From positions 1-64,000 of the forward strand of contig DATKCH010000103.1 of NCBI GenBank assembly GCA_035513295.1: a stretch of DNA of 64,000 nt. The letters run 5' to 3'. The position numbers were made by a program, and so were the translations under genes. This document shows, piece after piece, positions 35,752 through 43,912 of the stretch (positions are counted from its first letter, which is position 1; each line of letters opens with the position of its first letter). Source of the stretch: DATHRK01 sp035513295. GTDB lineage: Bacteria; Gemmatimonadota; Gemmatimonadetes; Longimicrobiales; RSA9. The notes under the pieces are model-generated. The model did not search any database. It was not told where the DNA came from and worked only from the letters and a program-made list of their open reading frames with translations.

Positions 35752-36746
35752 TCGACGTTCTCGTCATCGGCGCGGGGCCCTGCGGGCTGTCGGCGGCCGT
35801 GGCGGCGACCCGGACCGGGCTGCGCACCGTGGTCATAGAGAAGGGGTGCGTGACCAACTCCATCTCCCTGTACCCCACCTACGGGACCTTCTTCAGCACG
35901 GCCTCCAAGCTCGAGCTGGCCGATCTGCCGTTCATCATCTCCGCGGACAAACCCACGCGCCGGGAGGCGCTCGCCTACTACCGGCGCGTCGTCTCGCACT
36001 TCGACCTGGACGTGCGCCAGTACGAGCGCGTCCTGCGCGTGGACGGAGAGGAGGGCGCGTTCTACATGAGCACGCGCCGGCACACGGGGGAGGAAGGGGC
36101 CTACCGCGCGCGCTGGGTGGTCGTCGCGACCGGCTATTTCGACACCCCCAACCTCCTCGGGGTGCCCGGAGAGGACCTGCCGCACGTCTCGCACTACTAC
36201 AGGGAGGGCGCGCCCTACTTCGAGCAGGACTGCGTCGTCGTCGGCGGGGGCAATTCCGCCGCGGAAGCGGCGCTGGACCTGTACCGGAACGGCGCCCGCG
36301 TGACCCTCGTGCACTTCCTGGAGGGGATGGACGACGGAGTGAAGCCGTGGATCCTGCCGGACCTCACGAACCGCTTCGCCGACGGGGCGATCGCGACGCG
36401 ATGGAGCCGGCGGGTCGAGCGCATAGAACCCGGCCGGATCGCCCTGACCGGACCCGGCCGGGAATCGGAGCAGCTCGCCGCCGACTGGGTCTTCGCGATG
36501 ACTGGCTGGACTCCGGATCCGGTTCTCCTGCGCGAGATGGAGGTCCCCGTCGACCCGGAGACCCACGTGCCCGCGCACGACCCCCGGACCATGGAAACCG
36601 AGCGCCCCGGAGTGTTCATCGCCGGCGTCATCGCGGCGGGAAGCAACAAGACCTTCATCGAAAACGGGCGCCTGCACGGGCCCGTGATCGCGCGCGCGCT
36701 GGCGGACCGGCGGCACGGGCCCGGTCGCGTGCGCTCCGCGTCCTGA
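35748..36746 (+). CDS. ypdA: YpdA-like FAD-dependent thiol reductase
   Basis: 332 residues. N-terminal FAD motif GAGPCGLSAAVAA, the YpdA-type CVTNSISLYPTYGTFFSTASKLE in place of the CxxC redox pair of thioredoxin reductase, NADPH-binding VVGGGNSAAEAALDL, and C-terminal GVFIAGVIAAGSNKTFIENGR. This is the pattern of bacillithiol disulfide reductase (Bdr/YpdA), which acts with a single Cys. Bacillithiol use by this organism is an inference. It starts at a GTG overlapping the penicillin acylase stop (GTGA). Confidence 0.88.
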   Translation: MIDVLVIGAGPCGLSAAVAATRTGLRTVVIEKGCVTNSISLYPTYGTFFSTASKLELADLPFIISADKPTRREALAYYRRVVSHFDLDVRQYERVLRVDGEEGAFYMSTRRHTGEEGAYRARWVVVATGYFDTPNLLGVPGEDLPHVSHYYREGAPYFEQDCVVVGGGNSAAEAALDLYRNGARVTLVHFLEGMDDGVKPWILPDLTNRFADGAIATRWSRRVERIEPGRIALTGPGRESEQLAADWVFAMTGWTPDPVLLREMEVPVDPETHVPAHDPRTMETERPGVFIAGVIAAGSNKTFIENGRLHGPVIARALADRRHGPGRVRSAS

Positions 36747-36801
36747 CGCCGTTCCGGGCCATCTACCGGCGCCGGGGCCGAGCCGAATAGCGAGGGAGAC
36801 G

Positions 36802-38355
36802 ATGCTGCCAGAGTTCCGCAACGAACCGTTCACCGACTTCGACGATCCCGAGAACGCGCGCCGGATGGAGGAGGCCCTGGACAGGGTCCGAGGCGAGCTC
36901 GGCCGCACCTACCCGATGGTGATCGGCGGGGAAGAGGAGAAACTGGCGGACACCTTCGACTCGGTGAACCCGGCCGAGCCGCTGCAGGTGATCGGACGAT
37001 TCCCGAACGGGGGCGCGGAGCACGCCGATCGCGCGATCGAGGCGGCGGAGCGCGCATTCGAAGCCTGGCGGCGCGTGCCCGCGGCCGAACGCGCGCGCTA
37101 CCTCGTGGACGCCGCTGCGGCGATGCGGGAGCGGAAGTTCGACCTCGCGGCGCTAATGGTGCTCGAGGTGAGCAAGAGCTGGGCGGAGGCCGACGGGGAT
37201 GTCGCCGAGGCGATCGACTTCGCCGAGTACTACGCGCGCCAGATGCTCCGCCTCGCCGAGGGGGCGGAGACTTCCGAGTGGCCCGGCGAGGACAACCGCA
37301 TGGTGTACATCCCGCTGGGCGTGACCGCGGTCATCCCGCCCTGGAACTTCCCGCTCGCGATCATGGCGGGCATGACCCTGGCGGCGCTGGTGGCAGGCAA
37401 CACCGTGGTGCTCAAGCCCGCCGAACAATCCCCCACGATCGCGGCCTGGTTCGTGGACATCATGCGCGAGCTCGGCCTGCCCGACGGCGTTCTCAATTTC
37501 GTCACCGGGCCCGGCGAGGTCGTGGGGGAGCGCATGGTGGACCACCCGCGCACGCGCGTCGTCGCGTTCACCGGCTCCAAGGCCGTGGGAACGCGCATCT
37601 ACGAGCGCGCCGCGCGCGTGCACCCCGGGCAGAAGTGGCTCAAGCGCGCGGTGCTGGAGATGGGCGGCAAGGACGCCCTGGTCGTCGACGAGACCGCGGA
37701 CCTCGACGCCGCCGCCGCGTCCATCGTCGCGTCCGCGTTCGGGTTCCAGGGACAGAAGTGCTCGGCGTGCTCGCGCGCGATCCTGGTCGAGGACGTCTAC
37801 GACGAAGTCGCCGAGAAGGTCGTGTCGAGAGCGCGCGAGCTCCGCGTCGGGGACCCCTCGAAAGCCGGCAGCTTCATGGGCGCGGTCATCGACGACGAGG
37901 CGTTCGAGAAGATCAAGGGTTACATCGCGATCGGGAAGGAGGAGGGCCGCCTGCTGCTCGGCGGCGACGCCACCGAGCCGAGCGACGGCTACTTCGTCGA
38001 GCCCACCGTCATCGGCGAGGTCGCCCCGGACGCGCGCCTGGCTCAGGAAGAGGTTTTCGGGCCGGTGCTGGCGCTGATCAAGGCCGCCGACTACGAGGAC
38101 GCGCTGCGCATCGCGAACTCGACGGAATTCGGGCTCACCGGCGGCGTGTTCTCCGACGACCGCGACCGGCTGGAGCGGGCCCGCGAGGACTTCCACGTGG
38201 GCAACTTGTACCTCAACCGGAAGATCACCGGCGCGCTGGTGGGGGTACAGCCGTTCGGCGGCTTCAACATGTCCGGTACCGACTCCAAGGCGGGCGGACC
38301 CGACTACCTGTTGCTGTTCACGCAGCCCAAGACCATCTCCGAGCGGGTCGACTAG
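36802..38355 (+). CDS. pruA: L-glutamate gamma-semialdehyde dehydrogenase (RocA type)
   Basis: Second step of proline (and arginine) catabolism: oxidises glutamate semialdehyde to glutamate with NAD. 517 residues, the size of stand-alone RocA enzymes rather than bifunctional PutA. Catalytic Glu in LEMGGKDA and catalytic Cys in GFQGQKCSACSR are present, with PPWNFPLAI, VLKPAEQSP, FTGSKAVGTRI and EVFGPVLA. A clear GAGGGAGA site lies just before the ATG. No proline dehydrogenase gene is nearby. Likely monocistronic. Confidence 0.93.
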   Translation: MLPEFRNEPFTDFDDPENARRMEEALDRVRGELGRTYPMVIGGEEEKLADTFDSVNPAEPLQVIGRFPNGGAEHADRAIEAAERAFEAWRRVPAAERARYLVDAAAAMRERKFDLAALMVLEVSKSWAEADGDVAEAIDFAEYYARQMLRLAEGAETSEWPGEDNRMVYIPLGVTAVIPPWNFPLAIMAGMTLAALVAGNTVVLKPAEQSPTIAAWFVDIMRELGLPDGVLNFVTGPGEVVGERMVDHPRTRVVAFTGSKAVGTRIYERAARVHPGQKWLKRAVLEMGGKDALVVDETADLDAAAASIVASAFGFQGQKCSACSRAILVEDVYDEVAEKVVSRARELRVGDPSKAGSFMGAVIDDEAFEKIKGYIAIGKEEGRLLLGGDATEPSDGYFVEPTVIGEVAPDARLAQEEVFGPVLALIKAADYEDALRIANSTEFGLTGGVFSDDRDRLERAREDFHVGNLYLNRKITGALVGVQPFGGFNMSGTDSKAGGPDYLLLFTQPKTISERVD

Positions 38356-38383
38356 GCTACCCATCGGGACACGATCCACGTAC

Positions 38384-38401
38384 ATTATCCGAAGCGATAA
38401 T
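38384..38401 (+). promoter_or_regulatory. AT-rich palindrome upstream of the NifU-like gene (candidate operator)
   Basis: ATTATC (38384-38389) and GATAAT (38396-38401) are perfect inverted arms around six bases. GATAAT is also a near-consensus -10 hexamer, 22 bases upstream of the ATG, so a bound protein would block initiation. Such an AT-rich palindrome is exceptional in this sequence. The regulator is unknown. Confidence 0.5.
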
Positions 38402-38423
38402 CACTATTGGTTGGCGTCGATCC

Positions 38424-38654
38424 ATGAGCCGTCGCAACGCAATCGAAGCGGTCCTGACCGAGCTGCGGCCCGCCCTCCACGCGGATGGCGGCGACGTGGA
38501 GCTCGTCGACTTCGACGAGGACGACGGGACGGTCCGGCTGCGCCTGCTGGGCCTGTGCGAGTCGTGCCCGATATCCTCCGTGACGCTCAAGCAGGGGATC
38601 GAGCGACGACTCGTTGCGGCGGTCCCGGGCGTGCGCCACGTTCTCGCGGTCTGA
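38424..38654 (+). CDS. NifU C-terminal domain Fe-S scaffold/carrier protein
   Basis: 76 residues covering just the NifU-C domain: LRPALHADGGDVELVDFDE, then the CxxC cluster ligand in LCESCPISSVTLKQGIERRL. Such small Nfu-type proteins carry [4Fe-4S] clusters between assembly scaffold and apo-proteins. The gene is followed, after 101 bases, by the Mrp/ApbC ATPase that also moves clusters, which supports a joint role. Confidence 0.93.
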   Translation: MSRRNAIEAVLTELRPALHADGGDVELVDFDEDDGTVRLRLLGLCESCPISSVTLKQGIERRLVAAVPGVRHVLAV

Positions 38655-38755
38655 CGCCGGGCGGACTCGCACTCGGCGCGGAACGCCCACCGAAGCGCTG
38701 AACCTCGAGGCCGGCACCTTCCGGTGGCCGGTCTCTCGCATATACGGGGGAGCTC

Positions 38756-39883
38756 ATGATCGACAAGGACAGGATCCTGGAATCCGTGCGGACCGCGCTC
38801 GCGGCCGTGCGCCACCCCCAGACCGGAGAAGACGTCGTCGCGGGCGGGAAGGTGCAGGACCTGACGGTGTCCGATGAGGGGGTCGTGCGATTCCTGTTCC
38901 TGCTGGGGGCGGACGATCCGGGTACGCTCGTGCGCGAATCGCGAGCCGCGGTGGAACGGATCGACGGAGTGGAGCGCGCCCGCATCGACGTACGGCTTCC
39001 CAAGACCACCGGGGACCGGCCCGAGGCCGCCGCCGGGGACGCCCCGCCGGCGCGGCGACCCGGGACGGTGCCGGCGCCTCAGCCGGCCCCGGGAATGGTC
39101 CCGGGAATCCACCACGTGATCGCGGTCAGCTCGGGCAAGGGCGGCGTCGGAAAGTCGACCGTCGCGGCGAACCTCGCGGCCGCGCTGGTCACCGAGGGCG
39201 CGGCGGTCGGACTGCTGGACGCCGACGTCTACGGCCCGAACATCCCCCTGCTCTTCGGCGAAACCGGCCGCCCGCGCGTGACCGGAACGCGCGGCCAGGA
39301 GCGCATCGTGCCGATGGAAGCGCACGGCGTGCGGCTGATGAGCCTCGGCTTCCTGATGGAGGCGGATCAGCCGGCGATCATGCGCGGTCCGCTCGTGTCC
39401 GGCATCCTCAAGCAGTTCCTGGAGCAGGTCGAATGGGGCGAGCTGGACTTCCTCATCGTGGACATGCCGCCGGGCACAGGGGACGCGCAGCTGTCGCTCG
39501 CGCAGACGATCGCGGTGGACGGCGCGGTCATGGTCACCACCCCGCAGGCGGTGTCGACCGCCGACGTGCGCCGGGGCATCCGCATGTGGGAGCGCGTGCG
39601 CACGCCGGTGCTGGGGATCGTCGAGAACATGGCGGGCTTCGTGTGCACGAGCTGCGGCGAACACCACGACATCTTCGGCGCGGGCGGTGGAGTCCGGCTG
39701 GCCGAGGAGATGGGCGTCGAGTTCCTCGGGGGCGTGCCGCTCGACACCGAGGTGCGCCGATCCGGAGACGACGGCGCTCCGACCGTGCTGGTCGCCGCGG
39801 ACTCCCCGGCCGCTGAGGCGTTCCGGGCGGTCGCGGCGCGCGTGCGCGCCGCCGTCGAGGCCGGCGTCCACGTGGGAGCGTGA
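38756..39883 (+). CDS. apbC: Mrp/ApbC/NBP35-family Fe-S cluster carrier ATPase
   Basis: 375 residues. N-terminal MIP18/DUF59-type domain (about 1-85), a Pro/Ala linker, then a deviant P-loop ATPase: SSGKGGVGKSTVAANLA, LLDADVYGPNIP, IVDMPPGTGDAQLSL. The cluster-binding CTSC is in MAGFVCTSCGEHHDIFG. It binds and transfers Fe-S clusters. Its stop overlaps the GTG of a small gene by four bases. Confidence 0.95.
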   Translation: MIDKDRILESVRTALAAVRHPQTGEDVVAGGKVQDLTVSDEGVVRFLFLLGADDPGTLVRESRAAVERIDGVERARIDVRLPKTTGDRPEAAAGDAPPARRPGTVPAPQPAPGMVPGIHHVIAVSSGKGGVGKSTVAANLAAALVTEGAAVGLLDADVYGPNIPLLFGETGRPRVTGTRGQERIVPMEAHGVRLMSLGFLMEADQPAIMRGPLVSGILKQFLEQVEWGELDFLIVDMPPGTGDAQLSLAQTIAVDGAVMVTTPQAVSTADVRRGIRMWERVRTPVLGIVENMAGFVCTSCGEHHDIFGAGGGVRLAEEMGVEFLGGVPLDTEVRRSGDDGAPTVLVAADSPAAEAFRAVAARVRAAVEAGVHVGA

Positions 39884-40104
39884 GCCCTCTCCGTCCGAGG
39901 CCGCTGCCGCCTCCCGGAGCCCCGGGCGAGCTCGCGCTCGACGTCCTCCTCCGGGAGTATCCGGAGCTGCTGGCGCCGCTGCGCTCGGCGGGCGTGGACC
40001 CGGCGGAGATGGGCGCGGTCCCGCTGCGGGGGGCGGTCCCGGACGAGGTCCTGGAGGACATCCTGCGGCTCGTGGCGGAACGCACGGCCTGGCGCGGGCG
40101 GTGA
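39880..40104 (+). CDS. Small DUF1858-like protein lacking cysteines
   Basis: 74 residues, acidic and helical after a Pro-rich head. LDVLLREYPELLAPLRSAGVDPAEMG followed by LEDILRLVAE resembles the small helical DUF1858 redox domain (yPEL...Gvd...) but has no Cys at all. Both ends overlap neighbours by GTGA (apbC before, SAM hydrolase after), so it is almost certainly translated. Its relation to DUF1858 is a weak inference. Confidence 0.65.
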   Translation: MSPLRPRPLPPPGAPGELALDVLLREYPELLAPLRSAGVDPAEMGAVPLRGAVPDEVLEDILRLVAERTAWRGR

Positions 40105-40898
40105 ACCGCGCGCTGACGCTGCTCACGGACTTCGGAACGCGGGACGGGTACGTCGCCGCGATGAAGGGCGTGATCGCCTCGATCGTGCCCGGAGCCGCGC
40201 TGGTAGACGTGGCCCATGACGTGCGGCCCGGTGACGTGTCCGCCGCGGCGTGGACGCTCCGGCGCTACTGGCGGCTCTTTCCGACGGACACGGTCCACCT
40301 GGCGGTCGTGGATCCGGGCGTGGGCACCGACCGCCGCGCGCTCGCCGCGCGCGTGGACGGCCGCTACTTCGTCGCGCCGGACAACGGCATCCTCAGTTGG
40401 GTGCTCCACGAGCACGAGCTGGACGCGGCCGTTTCGCTGGATCAGCCCCGATTCCGCAGGCCGCACGTGTCACCCACCTTCCACGGCAGGGACATCTTCG
40501 CTCCGGCGGCCGCCCACCTCTCCGCGGGGGTTCCGCTCTCGGCTCTGGGCTCTCCGCTGATCCACCCGGTGCGCCTGCCGCTGCCGGACACGATCCGCCG
40601 GGGCAACGAGGTGGAAGGGCTCGTGGTGCAGGTGGACCGTTTCGGCAACCTTGTCACGAACATTCCCGCGGCCTGGGTGAGCCCGCTGCTCGAAGAGGGG
40701 CCCGTGCGCACGCTGATCGGTCGCCACGACGTCGGCACCATCCGGCGCACCTACGGGGATGTGGCGGAGGGCGAACCCGTGGCGCTCATCGGATCGGACC
40801 TGACGGTGGAAGTGGCGGTGCGCGAGGGCCGCGCGTCGGACAAGCTGAAGGTGGGGCTCGGCGCGCCCGTCATCGTGCGACGGGCGAGCCCGGACTAG
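40101..40898 (+). CDS. SAM hydroxide adenosyltransferase (DUF62 family)
   Basis: 265 residues. The family splits S-adenosylmethionine with water into adenosine and methionine; relatives are chlorinase and fluorinase. Hallmarks are LLTDFGTRDGYVAAMKGVI at the N-terminus, VVDPGVGTDRRALAAR, YFVAPDNGILS, FHGRDIFAPAAAHL and, in the C-terminal barrel, VVQVDRFGNLVTNIP. The conserved Asp-Arg-His type residues fit the hydrolase rather than halogenase loop. GTG start overlaps the preceding small gene. Confidence 0.93.
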   Translation: MNRALTLLTDFGTRDGYVAAMKGVIASIVPGAALVDVAHDVRPGDVSAAAWTLRRYWRLFPTDTVHLAVVDPGVGTDRRALAARVDGRYFVAPDNGILSWVLHEHELDAAVSLDQPRFRRPHVSPTFHGRDIFAPAAAHLSAGVPLSALGSPLIHPVRLPLPDTIRRGNEVEGLVVQVDRFGNLVTNIPAAWVSPLLEEGPVRTLIGRHDVGTIRRTYGDVAEGEPVALIGSDLTVEVAVREGRASDKLKVGLGAPVIVRRASPD

Positions 40899-40903
40899 CG
40901 GGT

Positions 40904-40924
40904 CGCCGCCGGGGCCCGGCGGCG
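40904..40924. terminator. Strong hairpin between convergent genes
   Basis: Ten-base perfect arms CGCCGCCGGG (40904-40913) and CCCGGCGGCG (40915-40924). No T-run on either side, so it may stabilise 3' ends or act with Rho rather than be a classic intrinsic terminator. Confidence 0.4.
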
Positions 40925-40929
40925 CGCGC

Positions 40930-41817
40930 TCAGTGGTTCCGCGAAGGGTCCCCCACCCAGCGCACCTTGACCGCCGCCAGCGCCGCGTCGAGGCGGATGT
41001 TCAGCCGCTCCGTCGCGGAATCCCAGTTCTCCGAGACCAGCCCCCCGTCGCGCTCCACCATGCGCGCGGCGTCGAAGGTCGCGAGCAACGATTCGCGCTC
41101 GATCCGCACGCCCAGACTCGAGGGCAGGATCAGGTTCAGCTGCGCCAGACCCACGTCGATGTCCACGTTGGAGGATCCCGACCAGGCCCCGCCGAAGTCG
41201 AGCGTGATCTCCCCCACTCCGCCCCCGACCTCGATGCGTTCGGCGTTGGCGTTGCCGAGGCCCAGCACCGTGAGCTCCGCGGCGCCGCCCTTGATGACGA
41301 TGTCGGTCGCGCGCTCGGGATTCGGGCTGGAGAAGCGCACCTCGGTGGACGCGGCGCCCGTGCTGATGATGGCGCTGCGGATCGGCAGCCCGCCGAGTTC
41401 GATGTCGCCCTCGCCGGCGCCGAAGCCGAGGTCGAGCACCAGGGGCGCGCCGCGACCGAGCGCCAGGTCGAGCGATCCCGTTTCACCACGCCGGACATCG
41501 AACCCGCCTTCGCTGTCGACCCGGACCACCAGCTTCTTGTGCCGGTAGCGGACGTCCGGCTGGAACGACTCCGAGTCGTACCGCAAGTTCGCGCGGTAGA
41601 GCGTGCCGTCCTCGGCCGGACCGATGCGGAGGTGGCCCGCCAGGTACCTCACCTCGACCGCCAGCTCCTCCTCGCCGGCGTACTCCCGGAAGCCCTTGAA
41701 GGTGCGCCAGTCCTGGGCCGCCAGATCGCCCGCGGCGAGGGCGCCGAGGACGACCAGCAGGGCCGGCCGGATGTGCGGGTGGCGGGTGGCGGCGCGGCCG
41801 CCGACCCGGTCAGACAC
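40930..41817 (-). CDS. Exported beta-rich protein (DUF2154/toast-rack-like)
   Basis: 295 residues with a signal peptide ending near GDLAAQ (about residue 35). The rest is a regular series of short strands with Gly/Asn turns (LDLGFGAGEGDIELGGLPI, AERIEVGGGVGEITLDFGG, NVDIDVGLAQLNLILPSSLGVRIE), the pattern of the toast-rack domains seen in LiaF-like and DUF4097-like envelope proteins. Overlaps the preceding membrane-protein gene by 8 bases, so it is the last gene of the sigma-factor cluster. Confidence 0.75.
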   Translation of the reverse strand: MSDRVGGRAATRHPHIRPALLVVLGALAAGDLAAQDWRTFKGFREYAGEEELAVEVRYLAGHLRIGPAEDGTLYRANLRYDSESFQPDVRYRHKKLVVRVDSEGGFDVRRGETGSLDLALGRGAPLVLDLGFGAGEGDIELGGLPIRSAIISTGAASTEVRFSSPNPERATDIVIKGGAAELTVLGLGNANAERIEVGGGVGEITLDFGGAWSGSSNVDIDVGLAQLNLILPSSLGVRIERESLLATFDAARMVERDGGLVSENWDSATERLNIRLDAALAAVKVRWVGDPSRNH

Positions 41818-43108
41818 CCAGCCCCTCCTCTTCGACGATCGGCTCGGCCGGCTCGGCCTTCGCCGGCTGCGTCTTCGAGCCGTCCGGCTGCCGGGTGCCG
41901 GCGCGCGTCATGAGCACCGCGCCGAAGCCGATCGTCGCGGCGATCCAGATCGCGACGCAGCCCACGAACCGCAGCAGGCCCTCCAGGACGCCCATGAAGG
42001 GCGCCATCCCGATCGCGTGCGCGGCCAGCGGCAGCGCGAGCAGCAGGCCGAAGCCGGTCATCAGGTAGTAGAAGGAGTTGGCGCGCTGGAACCACTCGCC
42101 GCCGTGGAAGCGGCGTTCCGCCATCACCTCGCCGGCGGCGTGGGCGACCCCGATGAAGCCCAGCACCGCGGCCAGCATCACCGCGATCGGGAAGCCCGGC
42201 AGCCACACGATCAGCGCCGGAATCCCGACGATGGAGACCACGAGGATCAGGATCCCGATGATGAACGCGGGCAGAACCAGGAACGCGCCCGCGAATCCGA
42301 CCGCCCAGGCGCGCACCGGCTGACGCCTCGCGGTGTCCGCGATCGCCTCCAGGTACGGCCGCCCGCCGAAGTACACGATCGCCCAACCGAGGCCCAGCAG
42401 GCCGGCGTAGGTCACCAGCGTCGCGAAAATTCCGGCGATGCCGCGCCCCACGTTGCGGGCCACCCGGGCGCCGAACGAGGTGCCCCTCGTGGCGCTGCGG
42501 ATCTCCGAGCGCATCCGGTCGCGGTTCGACTCCAGCTCCTCGACGACGCGCTCGAGCTCCTGGATGCGCACGTTGAGCCGCAGGACGCTGTCGCCCGCCC
42601 CGTCTTGAATCCCGATCGCGTCCTGGCCGACGTAGGCTTCCGGGCCCGCCGCGCCCGACAGGAAGTCCTCGAGCGCGTCGTTCAGCGCCTGTCCGACGCC
42701 GTCGTCCACCGGCTCCCAGTCGATGATCTGCCGCGCGACGTCGTCCACGGGTCCGTCCAGGTCCCGCAGCAGCGAGCGCCAGGACCGTTCGAGCGGCGCG
42801 CCCTCGTCGTAGGTGCCGATGCGCCTGCCGCCTACGTAGACGCGGCCTTCGCGCAGCTCGAAGGCGACCTCCCGGCCGCCGGCGAATTCGAGCGTGAGCT
42901 CGGCGTCGTCGCCGTCCATGTCGGTGGAGTATGCCACCAGCCGCCGCGCCGCCTGCAGGACGACCGCGCCGTCGACGATCGCCTCGTCGGTCGCGCCGCC
43001 GGCCGTCTGACCGGTCAGCTCCGACGCGGCGAAGGCGAGCGTGGTCAGTCCGAGGCCGAGCGCCGCCAGGCGGTGGAGTCGTCCCTGCGAGCACGCATCC
43101 GGAGCCAT
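41810..43108 (-). CDS. Membrane protein of unknown function with exported N-terminal domain
   Basis: 432 residues from the chosen ATG. A signal peptide (LAALGLGLTTLAFAASELTGQ) precedes an exported beta-rich part (about 45-110) and a coiled segment (NVRIQELERVVEELESNRDRM, about 175-200). Six or so membrane helices fill 220-410, including VLPAFIIGILILVVSIVGIPALIVW. The C-terminus is charged and cytosolic. An in-frame ATG at 43159 would overlap the anti-sigma gene by 20 bases; I prefer 43108 because it opens the signal peptide. Confidence 0.72.
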   Translation of the reverse strand: MAPDACSQGRLHRLAALGLGLTTLAFAASELTGQTAGGATDEAIVDGAVVLQAARRLVAYSTDMDGDDAELTLEFAGGREVAFELREGRVYVGGRRIGTYDEGAPLERSWRSLLRDLDGPVDDVARQIIDWEPVDDGVGQALNDALEDFLSGAAGPEAYVGQDAIGIQDGAGDSVLRLNVRIQELERVVEELESNRDRMRSEIRSATRGTSFGARVARNVGRGIAGIFATLVTYAGLLGLGWAIVYFGGRPYLEAIADTARRQPVRAWAVGFAGAFLVLPAFIIGILILVVSIVGIPALIVWLPGFPIAVMLAAVLGFIGVAHAAGEVMAERRFHGGEWFQRANSFYYLMTGFGLLLALPLAAHAIGMAPFMGVLEGLLRFVGCVAIWIAATIGFGAVLMTRAGTRQPDGSKTQPAKAEPAEPIVEEEGLGV

Positions 43109-43139
43109 CGCGGTGCGCGTCGGGCAGGCCGGCGAGGTC

Positions 43140-43817
43140 TTAGAAGCTGTACGATACATGATGCCGTTCTCTGGTCGGCGTTCGAATCAGATTTGAATTT
43201 CGAATCAGATTTGAATACAGAACCCAGGCGGACACGCCCGTCGCCACCGCGAGCACGAACGCGGCGACCCCCAGCCGGCTAGGATCGATCGCCGCGAGGC
43301 CGCGCCCGAACGCGCCCAACCAGCCCGCCGCGCGTGTCGCCGCGAGTTGCTCCATGATCCATGGCGCGGCGACCGCGATGGCCGACTCGACGCGTTGGGT
43401 CGCGAAGATCCAAAGCGCCTGGGCGGACAGGTTCGGGTGCGTCACCAGCCACGCCAGCGCCGCCCCCACCGTCACGACGGGCAGGCCCGTGAACGTGGCG
43501 GCCAGCGCCCAGCGCAGCCGCTTGCCGGGTACGAGGCCCCGCAGTCGATCCGCGAACGGGACGCCGTCCGGCACGACGGCCGGGGCCGGGGCCACCCGCA
43601 CGCGCGCCATGACCCGGTCCGCGAACGCCGTGCTCGGCGCCAGGCGCGGCAGGTCGGCGAGCGCGGCGAACAGCAGCCGGAACTCCGCGACCTCCGCGCC
43701 GCACGGCCCGCACGTCTCGACATGCGAGGCCACGGTCGCGCGGTCAGCTTCCGGCAGGCTGCCGGCGGCCAGCGCTTCCAGTGCTTCCGGTTCTGGATGG
43801 TACATGTCTTCGTTCAC
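43140..43817 (-). CDS. Zinc-binding anti-sigma factor (ZAS type) with membrane anchor
   Basis: 225 residues. The N-terminal anti-sigma domain carries H-x3-C-x2-C (SHVETCGPCGAEV, about residues 31-39), the ZAS zinc motif. Two membrane segments follow (about 104-124 and 184-202). It should hold the ECF sigma factor encoded 95 bases upstream at the membrane. Start GTG at 43817; an ATG four codons in is also possible. The C-terminus contains an 18-bp in-frame tandem duplication giving SNLIRNSNLIR. Confidence 0.88.
   Translation of the reverse strand: MNEDMYHPEPEALEALAAGSLPEADRATVASHVETCGPCGAEVAEFRLLFAALADLPRLAPSTAFADRVMARVRVAPAPAVVPDGVPFADRLRGLVPGKRLRWALAATFTGLPVVTVGAALAWLVTHPNLSAQALWIFATQRVESAIAVAAPWIMEQLAATRAAGWLGAFGRGLAAIDPSRLGVAAFVLAVATGVSAWVLYSNLIRNSNLIRTPTRERHHVSYSF
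43183..43216. repeat. 18-bp in-frame tandem duplication in the anti-sigma gene
   Basis: CGAATCAGATTTGAAT occurs at 43183-43198 and again at 43201-43216, 18 bases apart. The repeat is markedly AT-rich compared with the surrounding sequence and adds six codons without changing frame. Confidence 0.8.
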
Positions 43818-43912
43818 GCTCGTTCGCTCCCCGTCCTTCCGGGTTCGCCTTCTCTACGGGCTGTCACCCGCGCCGGTTTCACGATGCGGGCCGCCGCGTT
43901 CGGGCGCGTCGA

